This document shows positions 8,751 to 15,268 of a DNA stretch of 64,000 nt, one piece after another. Made by a program: the position numbers and the translations under genes. This DNA comes from WTFV01 sp965203525 (GTDB taxonomy: Bacteria; Acidobacteriota; Vicinamibacteria; Vicinamibacterales; UBA8438): the NCBI GenBank assembly GCA_965203525.1, contig OZ241898.1, positions 4,340,001 to 4,404,000 on the forward strand. Reading direction: 5' to 3'. Numbering within the stretch: the stretch's first letter is position 1; the number at the start of each line of letters is the position of its first letter. The notes beneath the pieces are model-generated. The model saw only the letters and a program-made list of their open reading frames with translations. It made no database searches and was not told the DNA's origin.

Positions 8751-9619
8751 AGCAGCCGCTGCTCGTCCGCCTCGGCCCGCGGGGCTTCGAAGTCGCCGGC
8801 GGCCAACGGGAACCGGCCGTAGTCGCGCAGGGGGCGCTCGGTGTCGAAGCGCCGCTTGTAGGCGGCGATCCAGTCGTCCGCCAGCTCCTGCTGGGCCGTC
8901 GCCAGATCCAGCGCGCCCCGGCAGACGAGGCGCCGCAGGTGCAGCTCGAGCTCGTCCTTGACGTAGGCGTTCCAGACGACGCTCCGATACGGCTGGGGCC
9001 AGAGGTTGCCGGCGTCCGCCGCGCCGCCCAGCTCCGGCGTGATCAGAAAGTCCAGCTCGTAGTCCGCGGCGTCCCCGTAGTCCACGCCGTACGCCTCGAA
9101 CACCTGCCGCGGCACCTGCGCCGCGACGGCCGGAGCGCCCGGCAGCGCGCCGCCACAGACGTCGCCGACCCCGATCGGCCGGACGCTGCCCGGGGTGAGA
9201 TCGGGCCTGGGCAGCAGCAGGCCGGCTGCCCCGGCCGCGCGGTCCGCGGGCGGCGGCGCGCCCGGCCCGGGCCGGCTCCGATCGGCGGCCGGCCACGACA
9301 GGAGCGCCGCGGCGAGGGCGGCGGCCGCGGCGGCGCGCGCCGGCCACCCGCGCACCGCACGCCGCCCCGCGCGGGCTTCCAGCGCCGCGCGCAGGCGGGC
9401 GCGGGCGACGTGCGGGGGCACCGCCGCGGCCGGCCGGCCGCGGCACGCGAGCCCGGCCGCGCGCGACAGGGCGTCGAGGTCCGCCTGCCGCCCCGCGCAC
9501 CGCGGGCACGCGGCGAGATGCGCGCGGGCCCGCGCCCGGCGGCGCGCGGCGCGCGCGCCCTCCTCCTCGGCCAGGATCAGCAGCTCGCCGTCGGACAGGT
9601 GCCGGACCTTGCGCCCCAT
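8729..9619 (-). CDS. Anti-sigma-factor-like zinc-finger membrane protein with HNH-like C-terminal domain
   Basis: A 296-residue protein. Residues 1-50 carry a zinc-finger motif (HLAACPRCAGR, H-x3-C-x2-C) typical of anti-ECF sigma factors. A hydrophobic Ala/Leu segment near 95-110 is likely a membrane anchor. The outer part (about 150-280) resembles the HNH-like domain of many secreted proteins: ITPELGGAADAGNLWPQPY, WNAYVKDELE, LVCRGALDLATAQ, DWIAAYKR. The Asp-His dyad that precedes ELGG in nuclease-like relatives is replaced by DFLIT, so catalysis is doubtful. It follows the sigma factor gene by 4 nt. The inference is that the sensor domain of this anti-sigma factor was recruited from an HNH-like fold. 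Confidence 0.72.
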   Translation of the reverse strand: MGRKVRHLSDGELLILAEEEGARAARRRARARAHLAACPRCAGRQADLDALSRAAGLACRGRPAAAVPPHVARARLRAALEARAGRRAVRGWPARAAAAAALAAALLSWPAADRSRPGPGAPPPADRAAGAAGLLLPRPDLTPGSVRPIGVGDVCGGALPGAPAVAAQVPRQVFEAYGVDYGDAADYELDFLITPELGGAADAGNLWPQPYRSVVWNAYVKDELELHLRRLVCRGALDLATAQQELADDWIAAYKRRFDTERPLRDYGRFPLAAGDFEAPRAEADEQRLLPVPRRS

Positions 9620-9623
9620 CGGT

Positions 9624-10196
9624 TCACCTTTCGTCGGCGCGGCGCAGCCGCGCCAGCGCCCGCGCCAGCGTGTTGGCCACGCTGCCCAGCGAGATGCCGA
9701 GCACGCCGGCGATCTCGCGGTACCGCAGCCCCTCGGCCCGCAACTGCAGGCAGCGCCGGTCGCGCGCCGGCAGCGCGTCCACGACGGCCAGCAGCCGGGC
9801 CTGCCGCCGGCCGGCCAGGTAGCGGTCCTCGGGCGTGGGCGTCGAGTCGACGACGGATCCGGGCGCGAGCAGCGCCCGCAGACGCCGCCGCCGCGCCTCG
9901 CGCGCCCGGTGCCTGAGCGCCAGGTTGTGGGCCACCCGGAAGATCCAGCCGCGCAGGTTCGACCGGTCCCTGCCGCGCGCCACGTGGTCGAACAGCGCGA
10001 GAAAGACCTCCTGCGCGACGTCGTCGCCGTCCCGGTCGGTCACGCCGAGCGCGCGCACGTAGCGGTGCACTGCGCCGCGGTGCGCGTCGAACAGTCGCAA
10101 CACGACATCCCGGGCCTCGGCCCGCGCCGCCGGAGCGGCGGTCTCGCCGATGCCGAGGGGCAGATCGACCGGGGAATCGTGAACCGCGGGCACCAT
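9624..10196 (-). CDS. RNA polymerase sigma factor, ECF (sigma-70 family)
   Basis: A 190-residue protein of normal ECF length. Region 2 lies at about residues 30-95 (VLRLFDAHRGAVHRYVRAL, DDVAQEVFLALFDHV, LRGWIFRVAHNLALRHR). Region 4 lies at about 130-185 (LPARDRRCLQLRAEGLRYRE, IAGVLGISLGSVANTLARAL) with its helix-turn-helix. It directs RNA polymerase to a specific promoter set, most likely including its own operon. Only 4 nt separate its stop from the anti-sigma-like gene, followed by the LVIVD gene. The ATG at 10196 faces the repeat cluster at 10241-10452, which fills the space where its promoter should lie. Confidence 0.9.
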   Translation of the reverse strand: MVPAVHDSPVDLPLGIGETAAPAARAEARDVVLRLFDAHRGAVHRYVRALGVTDRDGDDVAQEVFLALFDHVARGRDRSNLRGWIFRVAHNLALRHRAREARRRRLRALLAPGSVVDSTPTPEDRYLAGRRQARLLAVVDALPARDRRCLQLRAEGLRYREIAGVLGISLGSVANTLARALARLRRADER

Positions 10197-10240
10197 CCCT
10201 TACTCGCGAGGCAGTCTACACCCGCCGCGTTGACCGACTG

Positions 10241-10452
10241 CCCGCGGCCGCGATCCCGCGGGATTCCGGGCGTCTCCGACAGCGTGGCGCAGGCGACCCG
10301 GCCGCGGCCCGCGACCCCGCGGAATTCCGGGGGCGGCGGACCGCGCCAAGCCGGCCGACTCCCCGCGGCCCGCGACCCCGCGGGATTCCGGGCGTCTTCG
10401 ACGGCGTGGCGCAGGCGGTCCGGCCCGCGGCCCGCGACCCCGCGGGATTCCG
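10241..10452. repeat. CRISPR-like spaced repeat cluster, four copies, 61-bp period
   Basis: Four copies of a 28-bp GC-rich repeat (starting CCGCGGCCCGCGACC, ending GGGATTCCG) lie at 10241-10268, 10302-10329, 10363-10390 and 10425-10452. Spacers are 33, 33 and 34 bp. Copy 1 has a small indel and copy 2 a single base change. Spacers 1 and 3 are themselves related (about 28 of 33 identical); spacer 2 is different. No cas gene is nearby. The block fills the space between the divergent sigma factor and receptor genes. Confidence 0.75.
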
Positions 10453-10487
10453 TCTGAACGGATCCGCCCCCGAGGGAATGTATCAGC

Positions 10488-13397
10488 ATGCATTCGTCAC
10501 CAGCCGACCGTCCGCCCGCTTTCTTTTTTCCCGCCGCGCGGCGCCGCATTCGCGGCTCCATGACCAGCAGATCGCACGCGAGAACCACGCTGCCCTCTGT
10601 CTTTCCCGCCGCGCGGCGCCGCATTCGCGGCTTCCTCCGACTCGCCGCGGTCGGAGCGGCCGTCCTGGGCCCGGGCGCCGCGGCGCCGGGCGCGGCGCAG
10701 ACCGGATCGCTGACCGGCGTGGTGACCGACGCGCAGGGCGCCGCGGCGCCGGGCGTGACGGTGACGGCGCGCTCGGCGCCGGGCGCCCCGGCCACCGTGA
10801 CCACCGACGGGGCCGGCAGGTACGTGCTGGCCCTTGTGCCCGGGACCTGGACCGTGACCTTCACGCTGAGCGGCTTCGAGACGCAACGCCGGGAGGGCGT
10901 GCGGCTGGCCGCCGGGGAGACGGCGGTCCTCGACGTGACGCTGCCGCTGGCGGCGATCGCCGAGCGGGTCGACGTGGTCGGCGTCACCCCGCTGCCCGGG
11001 ACCGGCGTCAGCCGGGACCGGGTCGCCGCGGCGGTGACCGTCCTCGACGGCGGAGACCTCGCGGCGCGCGGCGCGGCCTCGATGGCCGACGCGCTGAACG
11101 AGCGCCTCGGCGCGGTCTCCCTCGAAGGAACGACCACCAACCCGTTCCAGCCGACGCTCCGCTTCCGGGGCTTCACCGCCTCGCCGCTGCTCGGCCTGCC
11201 GCAGGGCATCGCCGTGTACCAGAACGGAGTCCGCGTCAACGAGCCGTTCGGCGACACGGTGCAGTTCGACCTCCTGCCGCAGTTCGCCGTCGACCGCGTG
11301 CAGCTCAGCGCCGGGTCCGACCCGACCTACGGCCTGAACAGTCTCGGCGGCGCCCTCGTGCTCGGTCTCAAGAACGGATTCGATCACGCCGGGTTCGGCG
11401 GCGAGGTTTCCGGGGGCGCCTTCGGACGACTCGCCGCGACGGCCGCGTACGGCGCCGCCGCGGGGTCCTGGGCGTTCTACGGCGGCGCGACGCGCTTCCA
11501 GGAAGACGGCTGGCGGTTCGCGTCCCCGTCGGAGGTGACGCAGGCGTTCGCGGACGTCGGATACCGGCAGGGGGGCGTGGACGCCGGGGTCAGCGTCACC
11601 TACGCCGACACGCTGCTGACCGGAAACGCGCCCGCGCCGGTGGAACTGCTCGCGGCGGACCGGTCGGCGGTGTTCACGTTCCCGGACCGGACGGAGAACC
11701 GGCTGGCGTTCGTGCAGGGCCGCGCCAACGCCGCCGCGTCCGACACCTGGTCGATACAGGTCACCGGCTACTACCGCGACCTCGACCGCCGCACGCTGAA
11801 CGGGGACGAGGCGGAGTTCGGCGTCTGCGACGACGACGCCCTGCCGGCCGGCGCGCCGGAGGAGACCCTGTGCTTCGGCGCGGACGACGACGACGACGAC
11901 CACGGCGACGACGACGGCCACGATCATGGCGACGACGACGATGACGACCACCACGGCGGCGGCGATGCCGGCCACGGCGGCGACGACGACGACGATCATG
12001 GCGACGACGATGACGATCATGGCGACGACGACGATGACGACGACGGGCACGGCGGCGAGGAAGCGACGCCGCTGGTCGACCTCCGGTCCGGCCGCTTCAT
12101 CACGAGTCTGGACGCCGCCGGCGACGGCGCCTACAACCGCACCTCGACGCTGGCGCAGGGGTACGGAGCCACGCTGCAGGCGACGGCGGCGACCACCGCC
12201 GGCACGCGCGCCAACGTGTTCGTGGCGGGCGTCTCGGCCGATCTGGCCGACGTCGCCTTCGAGTCGGACAGCGAGCCGGGCACGCTGACCCCGGAGCGGG
12301 GCGTCGCCGGCTCGGGACTGCGGACCGGCCTCCACGGCCTGGGAGGCGACGACCTGTTCAACACCTCCCTCGAAACCGCGAACAGCGCGTTCGGGCTGTA
12401 TTTCAGCGACACGCTGTCGTTGACGGACCGCGCGCACGTGACGGTTTCCGGCCGCTACAACCGGGCGCGCATCGACATTGCGGACCGGCTCGGCACGTCG
12501 CTCGACGGCACGCACGCCTTCGGGCGCTTCAACCCGGCGGTCGGCGCGGTCTACCAGGCGGACGAAAGCACCTCGTTCTTCGCGCGGTACTCGGAATCGA
12601 ACCGCGCCCCGACGGCCGCCGAGCTGAGCTGCGCCGACCCGGCCGAGCCGTGCCGCGTGCCCAACGCCTTCGTTTCCGACCCGCCGCTCGAGCAGGCCGT
12701 CGCACGCTCCGTCGACGTGGGAGTCCGGGGCCGCTGGGAGTCCGGGGCCGGACGGGGCGAATGGTCCGTCTCGGCCTGGCGCACCCGGATCGAAGACGAC
12801 ATCCTCTTCGTGGCCTCGCCGGAGCTGATCGGCACCGGCTACTTCCGGAACGCCGGGACCACCGCGCGCAGCGGGTTCGACGTCGAGCTGCACGGGCGGG
12901 CGGCGCGCACGAGCTGGTACCTCAGCTACGGACTGGTGGACGCGACGTTCGAATCGCCGGTCCTGCTGCCGGGCGACGAGGAGGTCAACGACGCGGCCTC
13001 CGACGACGGGACGATCGCCGTCGCGCCCGGCGACCGCCTGCCCGGCATCCCGCGCCACGGCCTCAAGGCGGGCGTGCGGCAGGACCTCACAGACGCCTGG
13101 GACGCCGCCCTGGAGGCGGTCGTCGCATCCAGCCGGTTCTTCGTCGGCGACGAGGGCAACGACCAGGTCCCGCTCGACGGCTACGGGGTGGTGAACCTGC
13201 GTTCGTCGTATCGCTTCGCCAACGGCGTCGAACTCTTCGCGCGGGTGGAGAACCTGCTCGACGCGCGGTATGCGACGAGCGGCGTGCTGGCCGAGCTGGA
13301 GGTCCCTCTGCGCGAGGTGCCGGATGCGAGCGATCCGCGGTTCGTCGGACCCGGCATGCCGCGTAGCGCCTTCGGGGGCGTGCGGGTGCGGTTCTGA
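10488..13397 (+). CDS. TonB-dependent receptor with Asp/His-rich extracellular loop
   Basis: A 969-residue receptor. The signal core is FLRLAAVGAAVLGPGAAAPG with cleavage near GAAQT. A carboxypeptidase-regulatory-like domain follows (GSLTGVVTDAQGAAAPGVTV), then a plug (LRFRGFTASPLLGLPQGIAV, VQLSAGSDPTYGLNSLGGAL) and a barrel ending FGGVRVRF. About residues 465-522 form a low-complexity insert of mainly Asp with nine His and some Gly, next to two Cys-bearing stretches; it should be an extracellular loop that binds divalent metals. Start ATG 10488 has GAGGGA 10 nt upstream. A second ATG at 10560 lacks a ribosome site but would give a shorter leader; the region between contains a duplicated 28-bp unit. 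Zinc, nickel or cobalt-complex uptake is plausible but not shown. Confidence 0.88.
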   Translation: MHSSPADRPPAFFFPAARRRIRGSMTSRSHARTTLPSVFPAARRRIRGFLRLAAVGAAVLGPGAAAPGAAQTGSLTGVVTDAQGAAAPGVTVTARSAPGAPATVTTDGAGRYVLALVPGTWTVTFTLSGFETQRREGVRLAAGETAVLDVTLPLAAIAERVDVVGVTPLPGTGVSRDRVAAAVTVLDGGDLAARGAASMADALNERLGAVSLEGTTTNPFQPTLRFRGFTASPLLGLPQGIAVYQNGVRVNEPFGDTVQFDLLPQFAVDRVQLSAGSDPTYGLNSLGGALVLGLKNGFDHAGFGGEVSGGAFGRLAATAAYGAAAGSWAFYGGATRFQEDGWRFASPSEVTQAFADVGYRQGGVDAGVSVTYADTLLTGNAPAPVELLAADRSAVFTFPDRTENRLAFVQGRANAAASDTWSIQVTGYYRDLDRRTLNGDEAEFGVCDDDALPAGAPEETLCFGADDDDDDHGDDDGHDHGDDDDDDHHGGGDAGHGGDDDDDHGDDDDDHGDDDDDDDGHGGEEATPLVDLRSGRFITSLDAAGDGAYNRTSTLAQGYGATLQATAATTAGTRANVFVAGVSADLADVAFESDSEPGTLTPERGVAGSGLRTGLHGLGGDDLFNTSLETANSAFGLYFSDTLSLTDRAHVTVSGRYNRARIDIADRLGTSLDGTHAFGRFNPAVGAVYQADESTSFFARYSESNRAPTAAELSCADPAEPCRVPNAFVSDPPLEQAVARSVDVGVRGRWESGAGRGEWSVSAWRTRIEDDILFVASPELIGTGYFRNAGTTARSGFDVELHGRAARTSWYLSYGLVDATFESPVLLPGDEEVNDAASDDGTIAVAPGDRLPGIPRHGLKAGVRQDLTDAWDAALEAVVASSRFFVGDEGNDQVPLDGYGVVNLRSSYRFANGVELFARVENLLDARYATSGVLAELEVPLREVPDASDPRFVGPGMPRSAFGGVRVRF
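10530..10632. repeat. Duplicated 28-bp unit inside the receptor leader sequence
   Basis: A 28-bp unit (CCCGCCGCGCGGCGCCGCAT then TCGCGGCT) occurs at 10530-10557 and 10605-10632, 75 bp apart. That is 25 codons, so the frame is kept. Both copies encode FPAARRRIRG in the N-terminal leader. Confidence 0.85.
11881..12054 (+). repeat. Low-complexity GAC/CAC tract coding for Asp/His loop
   Basis: A tract of GAC/GAT codons interrupted by CAC/CAT and GGC codons inside the receptor gene at 10488-13397. It stays in frame and reads as blocks such as DDDDDDHGDDDGHDHG. Its repetitive nature makes length variation between strains likely. Confidence 0.85.
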
Positions 13398-13421
13398 CCG
13401 CGCGGGCGCGGCGCGCGGGGA

Positions 13422-14393
13422 CTACTCCGCGCCCCCTTCCCGGAGCAGCGCCGCGAGCGCCGCCGGGGCGACGTTGCCGCCGCTGAGGACGGCGACGGTG
13501 TCGCCGTCCTCGCCGCCGTTCCCGCGTCCGGAGAAGAGCGCCGCCGCGACCGCGGCGGCGCCGCTCGGCTCGACGACCAGCTTCGCCCGCGCCGCGAGCC
13601 AGCGGACGGCGTCCGCGATCGCCCGCTCCTCGACCGTCACGACGTCGTCGACGAACGCTACCGCGTGGGCGAACGTCAGGTCCCCCGGGCGCACCGGCAG
13701 CAGACCGTCGGCGATGCTCGCCGCGCCGTCGAGAGTCACCGGCGCCCCCGCCGCGAGCGAACGGGCCATGGCCGCCGCGCCGACCGGCTCGACGCCGACG
13801 ACGCGGGTCGCCGGCCGCCGCCGCTTGACCGCCGCGGCCACCCCCGCGACGAGCCCGCCGCCGCCGATCGGCACGTAGATGGTGTCGCTCGACGGCTGGT
13901 CCTCCAGGATCTCGCGGCCGACCGTCCCCTGCCCGGCGATGATCTCCGGATGGTCGAACGGCGGCACCATGGTCAGGCCCCGCTCCGCCGCCAGCGCCTC
14001 GGCCCGCCGCCGCCGCTCGACCGACGTCGTACCCTCGAAGAGCACCTCGGCGCCGTACGACCGGGTGCCCTCGACCTTGACGGCCGGCGCCGTCTCCGGC
14101 ATCACGACCACCGCCGGCAGGCCGCTCCGGCGCGCCGCGCACGCAACCGCCTGCGCGTGGTTGCCCGACGAATAGGTGATGACGCCGCGCACGTCCGGGC
14201 CGGACGCGATCTGCGCGACCAGGTTGCTGGCGCCGCGGATCTTGAACGCGCCCGCCACCTGCAGGTTCTCGCACTTGAGCCGCAGGGAACGGCCGGCGAC
14301 GTCCGACACGTCGACGAGCGGGGTGCGGCGGACGGCGCCCCGAATCCGCTCCGCGGCGGCGTCGATGGCGGCCGGCCCGACCAGCGGGCTCAT
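13422..14393 (-). CDS. Threonine/serine dehydratase family PLP enzyme
   Basis: A 323-residue fold-type II PLP enzyme. The PLP lysine is in VAGAFKIRGA (K51), followed by the active-site loop YSSGNHAQAVA and the phosphate-binding GGGGLVAGVA loop near residue 195. It ends with VLSGGNV, which contacts the PLP ring nitrogen. Length and the absence of a C-terminal ACT domain fit catabolic threonine ammonia-lyase, serine dehydratase or serine racemase; these cannot be separated here. The reaction removes ammonia from L-threonine or L-serine to give a 2-oxo acid. It is convergent with the receptor gene and divergent from the outer-membrane gene at 14491. Confidence 0.88.
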   Translation of the reverse strand: MSPLVGPAAIDAAAERIRGAVRRTPLVDVSDVAGRSLRLKCENLQVAGAFKIRGASNLVAQIASGPDVRGVITYSSGNHAQAVACAARRSGLPAVVVMPETAPAVKVEGTRSYGAEVLFEGTTSVERRRRAEALAAERGLTMVPPFDHPEIIAGQGTVGREILEDQPSSDTIYVPIGGGGLVAGVAAAVKRRRPATRVVGVEPVGAAAMARSLAAGAPVTLDGAASIADGLLPVRPGDLTFAHAVAFVDDVVTVEERAIADAVRWLAARAKLVVEPSGAAAVAAALFSGRGNGGEDGDTVAVLSGGNVAPAALAALLREGGAE

Positions 14394-14477
14394 CGGCCGC
14401 CGCCCGCGCGGTCCCGGCCGCCCGCGCGACCCGCGCGGCGGGGCGCTCCCCGCCCGCCGGCCCGCCGGCGCCGGCCG

Positions 14478-14483
14478 TATACT
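14478..14483 (+). promoter_or_regulatory. -10 box TATACT of a likely leaderless gene
   Basis: TATACT ends 7 nt before the GTG at 14491, a distance that would place transcription start at or next to the start codon. No ribosome binding site lies in between. Confidence 0.5.
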
Positions 14484-14490
14484 GACCCGC

Positions 14491-15171
14491 GTGACACCGA
14501 CCCGCGTGATCCGGCCGGCCTTCCCCGCCGCGCCCCGTCTGTGCCTGCTCTGCGTCCTGTCATCGCTGCTCGCAACCTCCCTTCCGGCGCGGGCGCAGCC
14601 GCCGCCGGAACCGATCGGCCGCTACGTGTTCGACGTGCGCGGCACGCTGGTTCCGTTCGTCCGCAACGCCGACCTCGCCGCCGCCCGCGGCCTGCCGCCC
14701 CTCGACACGCCGGGCCGCGGCTTCGGCTACGACGTCGGCGCGCACGCGTACCTCGTGCGCCTGCTGGGGATCACCTTCGGCCTGGGGGCGAGCTACCACG
14801 CCTCGCGCGCCGATCGACCGCGCGCGGAGTTCTCGGACGACCCCGACGGCCCGACGCTCCGCAAGCGATTCTCCATGCTGTCGTACCAGCTCTCCTTCAA
14901 CTTCGGCCACCGGAACGGCTGGAGCTACCTGAGCGGCGGACTCGGCTCGTCACGCCTGTCGCTGTTCCCGCTGGACGCCGAGGAGCCGCCGCAACGCCCC
15001 GCGAACACCCTCAACTACGGCGGCGGGATGCGCTGGTTCCTCAACCGGCACGTCGCGTTCACCGTGGACGTCCGCCTGTACGCCATCAGCCCGCTGCCGG
15101 CGCGGGAAGATGCTCCCGGCTCGCCCCGCATGACGCAGGTGGCCTTCAACGTCGGCGCGTCGTTCCGGTGA
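14491..15171 (+). CDS. Outer-membrane beta-barrel protein, uncharacterised
   Basis: A 226-residue protein with an N-terminal signal (LCLLCVLSSLLATSLPARAQ). Alternating hydrophobic strands follow, such as GRYVFDVRGTLVPF, GITFGLGASYHASRA, LSYQLSFNFGH and VAFTVDVRLYAIS, ending in VAFNVGASFR with a C-terminal aromatic pair typical of outer-membrane barrels. About eight to ten strands are likely. No family name is certain. The GTG at 14491 is chosen because of the -10 box just before it; a second in-frame GTG lies at 14506. The same GACCCGCGTGA string occurs at both starts, a small duplication. Confidence 0.68.
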   Translation: MTPTRVIRPAFPAAPRLCLLCVLSSLLATSLPARAQPPPEPIGRYVFDVRGTLVPFVRNADLAAARGLPPLDTPGRGFGYDVGAHAYLVRLLGITFGLGASYHASRADRPRAEFSDDPDGPTLRKRFSMLSYQLSFNFGHRNGWSYLSGGLGSSRLSLFPLDAEEPPQRPANTLNYGGGMRWFLNRHVAFTVDVRLYAISPLPAREDAPGSPRMTQVAFNVGASFR

Positions 15172-15181
15172 GGCCACCGGA

Positions 15182-15268
15182 AATCCCCGCATACGCCGGG
15201 ACGCGCGCCGAACGTCCTGCCCGTTCCGCCGCGCTTCGCCCCATAATCCCCGCATGCGCCGGGACACG
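15182..15268. repeat. Paired repeat overlapping a start codon, 63-bp offset
   Basis: A 24-bp unit starting AATCCCCGCATACGCCGGGA at 15182-15205 recurs with two changes at 15245-15268. The second copy contains the ATG (15254) and first codons of the acyl ligase gene. The unit is an imperfect palindrome resembling the widespread TCCCCGC-n-GCGGGA intergenic repeats. Confidence 0.75.
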
